64,000 nt of DNA, from the NCBI RefSeq assembly GCF_030651625.1, contig NZ_JAUSCF010000006.1:248001-312000 (forward strand), in the 5' to 3' direction. The notes under the pieces were generated by a model. That model made no database searches. It was not told where the DNA came from and saw nothing but the letters and a program-made list of their open reading frames with translations. Source of the stretch: Hydrogenophaga sp. (GTDB lineage: Bacteria; Pseudomonadota; Gammaproteobacteria; Burkholderiales; Burkholderiaceae_C). This document shows positions 42,316 through 51,028 of the stretch, piece after piece (position 1 is the stretch's first letter; each line of letters starts with the position of its first letter). The position numbers and the translations under genes are program-made.

Positions 42316-43653
42316 TCATGCCTTCCGCAGGAGCTTCTTTCTTACCAAGTGAATGTTGTTGCGCAGCGCGTAGAGTTCGTCGGTGTGCGATAGGGGCACC
42401 ACGATTTTTTCGGCTTTGCTTTCCAGTGTGTCAAGCTGTTCCAGCAGCGATTGCACTGTGTCGCTGTCGTCTTCGGTATGTGTTTCTGCACGTTGTTCGA
42501 TGTCGCGCAGCTCGGCATACCAGCGGAAGACACGGGAGCGGATGCGGAAGGTGTAGAGCGGCGGCACGATGCGCGACAGGGGCAGCGCGAGCGCGATGAT
42601 CAGGCCCATGGCGAGCCACATGCGTTCGATCAGGTTGGCCAGCCAGAACGGCAGGTAACGTTGCAGGAAGGGCGGGCCGTTGCGGATGGCTCGAACCGCT
42701 TCGGGCGACACGGGCACCTCGCTGTGTTCGAGGCTGGGGTATTCACGGGTGCGACTGAACCAGCCGGCACCGCCATGCAGATTGGTGGCCGTCTGCGCGA
42801 ACAGCTGCAATATGGCCGGGTGTGTGCGGGTGGTGGCGAGCAGGCTGGTGGTGGAGGCCACGAGGCGCATGTCGCGTTCGGGGTTGTTGGCGGCGAGGTC
42901 CACCACGCCCTGGGGCAGCACCACCGGCGTGAGGTAGCCAAACCTGCGTGAGTACGCTTCGCTCTGCGCAAAATCCAGCAGGCGGATACCCGGCGTCTGC
43001 AGCAGCATCTGCACCATGAGCGACTCCGGCGCGGAAGCGAACACCACGGCGTCGATCTCACCGTTGAGGAACGCCACCGTTGCCGGCGTTTGCTCCAGCT
43101 CACTGAGCTGCAGTTCGCTCACCGCGATGCGGTTGACGTCCAGCAACGTGGAAAAAAGTCGTGGCACGCCACTACCGGGTGTGCCCACGTTGACGTGCCA
43201 GCCGCGCAACTCGCTCAGGGTGCTCACGGTGTCGTTCTGGCGCAGGCGCTGTGCGGCGTCTTCGCGATAGAACAGCCAGAGCGGTTCCACGAACAGGCTC
43301 CCCAATGAGGTGATGGCGTCTTCGTCGTCGAAGCCGATGTCGGCCGTGCCGCCCTGCACGAAACCGAGGTCGGCCTGGCCATTGCGCAGCAGCGCGAGGT
43401 TGGCTGAAGAACCTTCCGAGCGCAACAGCTCCACCTCAATGCCATAGCGACTCAGGGCCTCGGCGTAGCGTTTGCCGAATTCGTCGTAGGCGCTCTGTTC
43501 GGGTCCGGTGGCAAGCACCACCTTCTTTGGTGGGGTGGGGTTCAGCCACCAATAAGTGATGGCCAGCAGCGCGATCGTGAGCAGGGCGAACGGGCCAATC
43601 GACGCCACCAGGTCGCGCAGCGAAAGCAGGGTGTAGCGGATGTTTTTCGGCAT
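42316..43653 (-). CDS. TAXI family TRAP transporter solute-binding protein with C-terminal membrane segment
   Basis: VVLATGPEQSAYDEFGKRYAEALSRYGIEVELLRSEGSSANLALLRNGQADLGFVQGG; N-terminal TM plus late TM MWLAMGLIIALALPLSRIV. Confidence 0.85.
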   Translation of the reverse strand: MPKNIRYTLLSLRDLVASIGPFALLTIALLAITYWWLNPTPPKKVVLATGPEQSAYDEFGKRYAEALSRYGIEVELLRSEGSSANLALLRNGQADLGFVQGGTADIGFDDEDAITSLGSLFVEPLWLFYREDAAQRLRQNDTVSTLSELRGWHVNVGTPGSGVPRLFSTLLDVNRIAVSELQLSELEQTPATVAFLNGEIDAVVFASAPESLMVQMLLQTPGIRLLDFAQSEAYSRRFGYLTPVVLPQGVVDLAANNPERDMRLVASTTSLLATTRTHPAILQLFAQTATNLHGGAGWFSRTREYPSLEHSEVPVSPEAVRAIRNGPPFLQRYLPFWLANLIERMWLAMGLIIALALPLSRIVPPLYTFRIRSRVFRWYAELRDIEQRAETHTEDDSDTVQSLLEQLDTLESKAEKIVVPLSHTDELYALRNNIHLVRKKLLRKA

Positions 43654-43726
43654 CCCGCTACGTTATCACGCCACCACACCCGCTCCGGGGCTCTGGCACC
43701 GCCTCACGGGCGTGCAGGTGTGGTGC

Positions 43727-45319
43727 TCAGGCGCGCGCGGCAGCAGCGCTGCCCCGGTTGTTGAGCCGGAAGATGCGCACCGCATCCTGCACCACCACCG
43801 ACTGCGCCTGCAGCGAGCTGGCGGCGGCAGCAAGCTCTTCGACCATGGCCGAGTTTTGCTGCGTGACCGAATCGAGTTGACCGACCGCCTGGTTGATCTG
43901 CGCAATGCCCATGGACTGTTCGTTCGAAGCACTTGTGATGTCGGTGATCAGCACGTTGACCTGCTCGACCGCGCCCACCACGTTGTTCATGGTCTGGCCG
44001 GTGCTGTGCACCAGCTGGGTTCCTTGCGCCACTTTCTGTGCCGACTCGTCGATCAGCACCTTGATTTCCTTGGCGGCGGTGGAAGTGCGCTGGGCCAGGC
44101 TGCGCACTTCGGCAGCCACCACGGCGAAGCCGCGTCCCTGCTCACCGGCACGGGCGGCTTCCACGGCGGCATTGAGTGCGAGGATGTTGGTCTGGAACGA
44201 GATACCTTCGATCACCTGGATGATTTCACCGATCCGGCTGGATGAGCGGCTGATGTCGTCCATGGTGCTGACCACCTGGCCCATGGCTTCGTTGCCTTCG
44301 CGCGCCACCATGGCGGCCCGCTGGGACAGGGAAGCGGCTTCGCGGGCCGACTCGGTGCTGTGGTTTACCGTGCTGGCGAGTTGTTCCATGGAGGCCGCGG
44401 TCTGTTCAAGGCTGCTGGCCTGCGCTTCGGTGCGGGAGGACAGATCCTGGTTGCCGCTGGCAATCTCGCTGGATGCCACCCGCACGCCCTCCACCTCGTG
44501 GCGCACGTCGGAGACGACCGCCTGCAGGTTCACGTTGAGCTGGTTCAGGGCCTTGGCCAGTTCGCCGAATTCACCGCTGCCAGCACCTTTGAAGCGGGTG
44601 GACAGATCGCCAGCCGCCATGGTGTTGGCGAACTGGATCGCCTCTTGCAATGGGTTTTTCATGGAGCGACGCAACAGCCAGGCAGCCAGCACAGCAGCGC
44701 CAAGCAACGGAATGGCCAGGGCCATTTGTGCGGTGCTGCTCATTCCGGAGGCCAACTGGCCAATGGCCAGACCAGACAAAGCCAACGCCACGCAGATGCC
44801 GCCGATGATGCGCCCGAGTGTGAGTTCGGTGAGGCGGTTCAGCATGCCTCGCATGCCGGTGCGCACCACGCTGCCGCGATGCAGTGCGACCCTGATGTTG
44901 CCACTGTCGCGCTCGGCGCGCATCTGGGTGTACAGGGCTTGTGCCTCCTGCACCTGTTCGCGGGTGGGTTTGGTTCGCACCGACATGTAGCCCACGGCCT
45001 GTCCGTTTTCCACTATCGGTGTGGCATTCGCCACCACCCAGTAGTGGTCGCCATTCTTGCGCCGGTTCTTGACCATGCCCGACCAGGGTGAGCCGCTCTT
45101 CAAGGTTTCCCACATGTCCCTGAAGGCCTCCTGAGGCATGTCCGGGTGACGCACCAGATTGTGCGGCTGTCCGATCAGCTCGTCATGCTCATAGCCGCTT
45201 ACCGCCACAAAGGCGGTGTTGCAATAGGTGATGTGGCTTTGCAGGTCGGTGGTGGAAACGATGGTGACACCGTCGGGAATGATGTACTCGTTCTGGGTAA
45301 CAGGTAGATTGCTGCGCAT
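43727..45319 (-). CDS. Methyl-accepting chemotaxis protein with N-terminal PAS domain (Aer-like)
   Basis: PAS region [43 protein letters not shown]; signalling hairpin [47 protein letters not shown]. Confidence 0.95.
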   Translation of the reverse strand: MRSNLPVTQNEYIIPDGVTIVSTTDLQSHITYCNTAFVAVSGYEHDELIGQPHNLVRHPDMPQEAFRDMWETLKSGSPWSGMVKNRRKNGDHYWVVANATPIVENGQAVGYMSVRTKPTREQVQEAQALYTQMRAERDSGNIRVALHRGSVVRTGMRGMLNRLTELTLGRIIGGICVALALSGLAIGQLASGMSSTAQMALAIPLLGAAVLAAWLLRRSMKNPLQEAIQFANTMAAGDLSTRFKGAGSGEFGELAKALNQLNVNLQAVVSDVRHEVEGVRVASSEIASGNQDLSSRTEAQASSLEQTAASMEQLASTVNHSTESAREAASLSQRAAMVAREGNEAMGQVVSTMDDISRSSSRIGEIIQVIEGISFQTNILALNAAVEAARAGEQGRGFAVVAAEVRSLAQRTSTAAKEIKVLIDESAQKVAQGTQLVHSTGQTMNNVVGAVEQVNVLITDITSASNEQSMGIAQINQAVGQLDSVTQQNSAMVEELAAAASSLQAQSVVVQDAVRIFRLNNRGSAAAARA

Positions 45320-45543
45320 CGATGCCATTGCGGGAATTTTTACCGTGAGCCTGCGGATCTGCAACCAACACACACCTTGCGCACCTCACGCCAGAAGTAT
45401 CGACACGGCTGCGGAAAACTTGAGCGAAAAAAGGGGTGAAATCCCGTTCAATACCGATCCATGTCAATCAGGAAGGATCGGTGCACCTCACCCCTGAAAT
45501 TTTCCCATGCCTCCAGCGGCGCAGTGGTCAGCACACACGGAAG

Positions 45544-45900
45544 TCAGGGCGCCGGTTCGATACTCATGACGGTGTAGGCCCCGTTCACCTGCGTGGCAGT
45601 GAAACGGACCTTGTCGCCCGCCTTCACTTTTTCCAGCAGCGCCGGGTCACTGACCTGGAACACCATGGTCATGGGGGGCATGTCCAGGTTCTTGATTTCG
45701 CCGTGCCTGAGCGAGATCTTGCCGCCAGCGGTGTCGACACGCCGCACTTCGGCCTCGGCCATGGGCAGGGCATCGGCAGATGCGGCAGGTGGCGCTGCGT
45801 GGTGACCGGCGTGGCCGCCGGTCTGGCTCATGCCGGGCAGCGCGAAGGTGGAGAGCAGCAGGGCGGTCGCCAGGTGCACGGTACGGTGTGGTCGGGTCAT
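45544..45900 (-). CDS. CusF-like periplasmic copper-binding protein
   Basis: EVRRVDTAGGKISLRHGEIKNLDMPPMTMVFQVSDPALLEKVKAGDKVRFTATQVNGAYTV matches the CusF/DUF pattern. Confidence 0.88.
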   Translation of the reverse strand: MTRPHRTVHLATALLLSTFALPGMSQTGGHAGHHAAPPAASADALPMAEAEVRRVDTAGGKISLRHGEIKNLDMPPMTMVFQVSDPALLEKVKAGDKVRFTATQVNGAYTVMSIEPAP

Positions 45901-45950
45901 GGTGGGGGTTCCTGTTCTGATGTGAAGATGCAAGTCGTGGCCGTGGCCAC

Positions 45951-46421
45951 TCAACTGCGGAAGTAGGACTGGTAAACGCGGCTGCTGCCGTCCTTGAGCA
46001 CCAGCACCACGTCGTAGGGATCGCGGCGGTCGCCGTAGACGGCGCCGTCCATGCCCGGGCTGCCCACCGGCATGCCGGGCACCGACAGGCCGATGGCCTG
46101 CGGCTTCTCGGTCAGCAAACGGCGAATTTCGCGGGCGTTCACATGGCCCTCGATCACGTAGCCACCGATCAGGGCGGTGTGGCAGGAGCCGTATTTGTCG
46201 GGCAGGCCCAGGCGCTTGCGCACGGCGGTGTTGCCGGTGTCAAACACCTGGACCTGGAAACCATCGGCCTCCAGGTAGGTCACCCAGTCGCCACAGCAGC
46301 CGCAGTTCGGGTCTTTCCAGACCTGCAGCACGGGCAGCGCGGTGGGTGAATTCTGGGCCAGTGCGCGGGTGCCCAGCAGCGGCAGGCTGAGGGCAGCGGT
46401 GAGCAGGGTGCGTCTTTGCAT
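45951..46421 (-). CDS. DUF411 domain-containing (putative metal-binding) protein
   Basis: VWKDPNCGCCGDWVTYLEADGFQVQVFDTGNTAVRKRLGLPDKYGSCHTALIGGYVIEGHV. Confidence 0.92.
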   Translation of the reverse strand: MQRRTLLTAALSLPLLGTRALAQNSPTALPVLQVWKDPNCGCCGDWVTYLEADGFQVQVFDTGNTAVRKRLGLPDKYGSCHTALIGGYVIEGHVNAREIRRLLTEKPQAIGLSVPGMPVGSPGMDGAVYGDRRDPYDVVLVLKDGSSRVYQSYFRS

Positions 46422-46442
46422 GAGGAGCTCCTAGGTGGGTAT

Positions 46443-46955
46443 TCAGGTCTTGGGTGCGACACGGATGGTGCCGCGCATGCCAGCTTCGAAATGGCCGGCG
46501 ATCAGGCAGGCAAATTCAAAATCGCCCGGTCGGTTGAAGGTCCAGACGATGTCGCCCTGCTTGCCGGGCGGCACATGGGCCATGTAGGGTTCTTCGTGTT
46601 CCATGTTGGGGAATTTTTTCATCATCTCGGCGTGTTCGGCCAGTTCGGCCGAGGTGCCGATGACGATCTCGTGCATGACCTTGCCCTTGTTGACCGCCCG
46701 CAGGCGCAGGGTCTCGCCCTCTCGCACGTTCAGGTGGCTGGGGCTGAGCTTCATGTCGTCGGTCATGAGGATCTGAACGGTGCGCTGGGCCTGGCGCGGT
46801 TCGGCGGCGATGCCCCACGGTTTCTGCTCCTTCACGACCGGCCCGGCGGGCTTGCCGTGTGCCTCACCGTGGGCATGGGCAAGCGTGGAGCCGAGCGCCC
46901 AGGGCAGGGCGAGCAGGCTGAGCTGGAACTGGCGGCGGCTGGGGGTGTGCTTCAT
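46443..46955 (-). CDS. Cupredoxin family copper-binding protein
   Basis: RTVQILMTDDMKLSPSHLNVREGETLRLRAVNKGKVMHEIVIG..DIVWTFNRPGDFEFACLIAGHFEAGMRGTI. Confidence 0.9.
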   Translation of the reverse strand: MKHTPSRRQFQLSLLALPWALGSTLAHAHGEAHGKPAGPVVKEQKPWGIAAEPRQAQRTVQILMTDDMKLSPSHLNVREGETLRLRAVNKGKVMHEIVIGTSAELAEHAEMMKKFPNMEHEEPYMAHVPPGKQGDIVWTFNRPGDFEFACLIAGHFEAGMRGTIRVAPKT

Positions 46956-46972
46956 GCGGTTTTCCTATGGAT

Positions 46973-48376
46973 TCAATGGTTGTGACCGGTGCCGGCCTGG
47001 GGTTTGCGGGCGGTGGCGTTGGCGGGCTGGACTGTTGCGGCGGGTCGGCTGGCCGCAGGTGCGTCGCCGGTGTCGACCAGGCGGGCCTGCGTGCCGGGTG
47101 GCATGGGGTACCAGCCCGGGTCGGTGTAGTCGCCGGGCTTCTGGTCGGCACGCACCTTCAGCATGGTGAACATGCCGCCCATTTCAATGGGGCCGTAGGG
47201 GCCGGTACCGGTCATCATGGGGAAGGTGTTGGCGGGCAGTTCCATTTCCATCTCCCCCATGTCGGCCATGCCGCGCTCGCCCATCACCATGTAGTCGGGC
47301 ACCGCGCGCTGCAGGGGCGCGACCAGACCGCTGTGGTCCACACCGATCATGGTGGGTACGCTGTGACCCATGGCGCCCATGGTGTGGTGGCTCTTGTGGC
47401 AGTGCATGGCCCAGTCGCCAGGTTCGTCGGCGATGAACTCCAGCTGCCGCATCTGACCCACCGCCACGTCGGTGGTGACCTCGGGCCAGCGCGAGCCTTT
47501 GGGCGTGGGGCCGCCGTCGGTGCCACTCACCTCGAATTCGATGCCGTGAATGTGGATCGGGTGGTTGGTCATGGTGAGGTTGCCCACGCGCACGCGCACG
47601 CGCTCGCCCAGCCTGGCCACCAGCGGCGAAATGGCCGGGAACACGCGACTGTTGAAACTCCAGATGTTGAAGTCCAGCATGGTGTTGATCTGGGGCGTCA
47701 TGCTGCCGGGTTCCACATCGAAGGCATTGAGGAGGAAACAGTAGTCCCGCTGCACGTCTTCGATCAACGGGTGCTTCTGGCGCGGATGGGTGACCCAGAA
47801 GCCCATCATGCCCATGGCCATCTGCACCATCTCGTCGGCGTGCGGGTGGTACATGAAGGTGCCGGGGCGCTTGGCCTCGAACTCGTAGACGAAGGTCTTG
47901 CCTGGCGGGATGGCGGGCTGGTTGACACCGCCCACGCCGTCCATGCCGTTGGGCAGGCGCTGGCCGTGCCAGTGGATGGTGGTGTGCTCGGGCAGGCGGT
48001 TGGTCACATAGATGCGCACCTTGTCGCCTTCGACCACCTCGATGGTGGGTCCGGGGCTCTGCCCGTTGTAGCCCCACATGTTGACGAGGAAACCGGGTGC
48101 CATTTCGCGCACCACCGGCTCGGCCACCAGGTGGAACTCCTTCACACCGTTGTTCATGCGCCAGGGCGTGGTCCAGCCGTTGAGCGTGACCACCGGGTTG
48201 TAGGGCCGGCCAGCGCCGGTCACGCCGGGTGGTGTCCAGGGGCCGGCGGTATCGGCCGAGGTCTGCTGCACCGCTTCGGGAATGGCCGCCAGCGCCACGC
48301 GGCTCACGCTGGTGGCGACCACGGCGGTGGCGGCGGCACCGGCGAAAAAATGTCTTCGGTTGAATGTGTGGTTCAT
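46973..48376 (-). CDS. Multicopper oxidase family protein (CopA-like)
   Basis: TTIHWHGQRLPNGMDGVGGVNQPAIPPGKTFVYEF, GTFMYHPHADEMVQMAMGMMG, HPIHIHGIEFEVSG, GDWAMHCHKSHHTMGAMGH copper sites. Confidence 0.95.
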   Translation of the reverse strand: MNHTFNRRHFFAGAAATAVVATSVSRVALAAIPEAVQQTSADTAGPWTPPGVTGAGRPYNPVVTLNGWTTPWRMNNGVKEFHLVAEPVVREMAPGFLVNMWGYNGQSPGPTIEVVEGDKVRIYVTNRLPEHTTIHWHGQRLPNGMDGVGGVNQPAIPPGKTFVYEFEAKRPGTFMYHPHADEMVQMAMGMMGFWVTHPRQKHPLIEDVQRDYCFLLNAFDVEPGSMTPQINTMLDFNIWSFNSRVFPAISPLVARLGERVRVRVGNLTMTNHPIHIHGIEFEVSGTDGGPTPKGSRWPEVTTDVAVGQMRQLEFIADEPGDWAMHCHKSHHTMGAMGHSVPTMIGVDHSGLVAPLQRAVPDYMVMGERGMADMGEMEMELPANTFPMMTGTGPYGPIEMGGMFTMLKVRADQKPGDYTDPGWYPMPPGTQARLVDTGDAPAASRPAATVQPANATARKPQAGTGHNH

Positions 48377-48510
48377 GTCAGTGATGCCCCGCCGCCCGAA
48401 AGCGCTGACGCATGCGCTCGGGGAGCAGCGAACGAGGTAAGCGTGGGGGCTGTTTCAATGGAGTGATTCATGGAGTTGCGGACGGTCTCGACGTTGCGTG
48501 GTGGGTCCAT
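48373..48510 (-). CDS. Candidate 45-aa small protein between TolC-like and multicopper oxidase genes
   Basis: ATG at 48510 starts 1 nt after the TolC stop with GGGAGGA upstream; stop overlaps MCO start (ATGA). MDPPRNVETVRNSMNHSIETAPTLTSFAAPRAHASALSGGGASLT. Confidence 0.4.
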   Translation of the reverse strand: MDPPRNVETVRNSMNHSIETAPTLTSFAAPRAHASALSGGGASLT

Positions 48511-48511
48511 G

Positions 48512-49972
48512 TCAATGTCCTCCCGCCGAAGCCGCGCCCGCGCCGGTGGCAGTCGGGGCATCGGGGCCGGTGTAGTCGGCACCGGCCAGCAGGGCCTGCC
48601 AGTCGCTGTGCGCACGCCAGAAGTCGCGCCGCGCCTGCAGGGCCGTGTCGAGCGACCCGATGCGCTCGCGGGCGCTGGCCAGCAGGTCCCAGCTGCTTTG
48701 CAGCATGCCGTTGTAGCGCAGCAGGGTTTCCTGTTCCAGCGCAGTCTGCAGCTTGCTCACCACGTCTTGCGCCTGCCGGGCGCTGGCATGGCGCAACCGC
48801 ACCTGTGCCCAGGACTCTCGCGCCATCGATCGGCGCTGTGCAGCCTTGTTCAGCAATTTGGCCTGGGCCTGTACCGCGCCATCCAGGGGGTGGTCGCGCA
48901 ACAGGGCGAGATCGTCCAGATGGGGCGCGGTGGCAAGGCCCGCGCCAGCCTGTTCAGGCATGGCTTGCAGGGCGGCTTCGGACGCCTTGACCCAGGCATC
49001 CCAACGGCCGCCGCTCAGCCCCGCAAAGCGCCGCTGGGCGTCTTGCAAGGCCTGTTCCAGCGTCGGGTGGCTGCGCAGCACTGCGCTCTCGATGTCGGCC
49101 TCGGCCAGACCGGGGCCGGGCAGCGCGTTCACGGGCAGAGCGGGCAGGCTGTCGGGCAGTCGCTGGTCCAACTCGGCTACCGAGGCCGCATCCCACAGGC
49201 CCATCAGGCCGGCGAGTTTTTCACGCGCTTGCAGGGAGGCGATCTGGGCATTGGCCGCGGCCTGCCAGGCGCTGGCTTCGGTCAGTTGTTCGCGCATGAG
49301 TTTGGCGTGGCTCCAGTTGCCGGCCTGAACCATGCGGCGACCCAGTTCGCTGCCCACCTGGGTGGCGTCCAGCACTTCGCTCGCATGCCGCGCGGCCTGT
49401 CGCGCTGCGACCGCGTCGATCCAGGCTCTTTCGAGCGCACGCCGGTGCTGGGCGAAGGCCACCTGCACCTCGGCGCGCGCCAGCGCGTTCATGCCTGTGC
49501 GGGTGTACAGGTCGGGGCGATGCCGCAGCGACATGCGCAGCGCTTCACCTACGCCCAGAGAGCCAGCGTTGGCATTGGTGGGCAAAGGGGTGGGGCGCAC
49601 CCGATCCGGGTTGGCGGCCTCCCAACGCAGCAGGTCGATGTGGCCTCGAGGGAACTCGGCCACCCGTTCGTTGGCGCGGCGCCATATCTCGCGCGCCTGC
49701 TGTATGTCAGCCGGCGCTTCCACTGGCTGCGGGCTGCCCGGCGTGGGCAGGGTCAGAGTGGGCGGGGCTGGAACGGTGGCGGTTGGATCAGCGGCCAGCA
49801 GGCCCGGAACCGGGGACGTCTGGCCCCAGGCGGGGCTGGCCCCGGCTGCCATCAGCGCAACCATCAGCGCGGGCAGTAGGTGAGGAGGGCGCCATCGACG
49901 GACAGGGTCGACGAGAGGCGCGTTGGGCGGCGAACGCCGCAAAAAACAGGTCATGAGCATCTCCAGGAGCAC
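48512..49972 (-). CDS. TolC family outer membrane protein
   Basis: Long alternating helical protein after a signal-like N-terminus; position in the copper cluster. Confidence 0.82.
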   Translation of the reverse strand: MLLEMLMTCFLRRSPPNAPLVDPVRRWRPPHLLPALMVALMAAGASPAWGQTSPVPGLLAADPTATVPAPPTLTLPTPGSPQPVEAPADIQQAREIWRRANERVAEFPRGHIDLLRWEAANPDRVRPTPLPTNANAGSLGVGEALRMSLRHRPDLYTRTGMNALARAEVQVAFAQHRRALERAWIDAVAARQAARHASEVLDATQVGSELGRRMVQAGNWSHAKLMREQLTEASAWQAAANAQIASLQAREKLAGLMGLWDAASVAELDQRLPDSLPALPVNALPGPGLAEADIESAVLRSHPTLEQALQDAQRRFAGLSGGRWDAWVKASEAALQAMPEQAGAGLATAPHLDDLALLRDHPLDGAVQAQAKLLNKAAQRRSMARESWAQVRLRHASARQAQDVVSKLQTALEQETLLRYNGMLQSSWDLLASARERIGSLDTALQARRDFWRAHSDWQALLAGADYTGPDAPTATGAGAASAGGH

Positions 49973-50033
49973 TGAACAGCGCCCGCCTCAAGCCCAGATC
50001 AGTGAGCGGCGGACGCACTTCGGGTGTGTGTGC

Positions 50034-50429
50034 TCAGGAAATGGGTGGCTTGATGCCTCTGTGGGGTTCCGAACTGGCGAAGTGCTCGACGGGCGGCACC
50101 AGCAAGCGGTGTTCAAGCGGTAGCTGCAATTCTGGCGGCACGGCACGTGTCATGGCCGGCCCGTTGCACAGGTCGCAAACCGCGTGCTGGTGCTCCGGGG
50201 TGTCGGCAGGGCTGTGGTCGCCATGCGCCGCATGGTGCGGCGATGTGCCGTGGGTGCCTTCGTGCGCGGGCGCCGCAGTGGCCAGGTGATCGGGGCCGGG
50301 CATGCCCTGGGTCGCAGCTTGTACATGCTCATGTGTCGGCATCGTGGTCATGGCAACCGCCATGGCGTCACCCACCAGGCCACGCAGTGGCAGGAGGGCG
50401 ATCATGAAGACGAGCAGCAGGCGACGCAT
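50034..50429 (-). CDS. Secreted His-rich hypothetical protein in copper cluster
   Basis: Signal peptide MRRLLLVFMIALLPLRGLVGDAMA; His-rich segment; HAVCDLCNGPAM CxxC. Confidence 0.65.
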   Translation of the reverse strand: MRRLLLVFMIALLPLRGLVGDAMAVAMTTMPTHEHVQAATQGMPGPDHLATAAPAHEGTHGTSPHHAAHGDHSPADTPEHQHAVCDLCNGPAMTRAVPPELQLPLEHRLLVPPVEHFASSEPHRGIKPPIS

Positions 50430-50467
50430 GGTGATGAATGATACGGCGCTGGTGCTTTGGTTCCCGT

Positions 50468-50485
50468 TGGGGCACATTGGCCCCA
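50468..50485. promoter_or_regulatory. Inverted repeat in divergent copper-cluster/MerR promoter region
   Basis: TGGGGC-ACATTG-GCCCCA; on the minus strand preceded by CTGACA (50493-50488), but no good -10 hexamer at MerR-type spacing. Confidence 0.35.
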
Positions 50486-50585
50486 GCTGTCAGAGGGAGA
50501 TCATGGCAGTAGGGAAGCCACTGGCCGTGGGAAAAATGCTGCCGCCAGACCGACAATGTGGCCAGATCACTGAAGGAGACAGGTT

Positions 50586-50972
50586 TTGCGCATCGGAGAA
50601 CTGGCCCGTTTGACGGGCACCACGCCCAAGGCCATTCGTTTGTACGAGGCTCGCGGTCTGATGGGTGCTGTGACACGTCAGGGCAGCTACCGGCAGTATG
50701 GCGATGAAGACGTGGCCCGGGTGCAGCTGATTCGCAAGGCACAGGCGCTGGGCTTTCGCCTGGTTCAGCTGGATGGATTGGCGCAAATGCACACGCCAAA
50801 GGGATGGTCGCGCATGGCCGCCTTGCTGGAAACGCGCCGTGCAACCGTGGCGAAGGAGTTGCTGCAACTGCAGCAGGTGGCCGAGCAGATCGCGGAGCTG
50901 GAAGCGACGCTGCGCAAATGCGACGCGGTGGGTGCGCCTTTGTTGCCGTCTTGTGACGCGTTGACCCTTTAG
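50586..50972 (+). CDS. MerR family transcriptional regulator
   Basis: MRIGELARLTGTTPKAIRLYEARGLMGAVTRQGSYRQYGDEDVARVQLIRKAQALGF; TTG start with GGAGACAGG upstream; divergent from copper cluster. Confidence 0.9.
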   Translation: MRIGELARLTGTTPKAIRLYEARGLMGAVTRQGSYRQYGDEDVARVQLIRKAQALGFRLVQLDGLAQMHTPKGWSRMAALLETRRATVAKELLQLQQVAEQIAELEATLRKCDAVGAPLLPSCDALTL

Positions 50973-51028
50973 CGGGACGATGCCGCCAGAGGTTGAACCT
51001 GTCTTGCCTTGCAGCGCCGAGCGTCACA

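Noticed and set aside
46967-48466. 499-aa plus-strand ORF opposite the multicopper oxidase
   Set aside because: His/Val/Gly-rich shadow of a clear multicopper oxidase frame.
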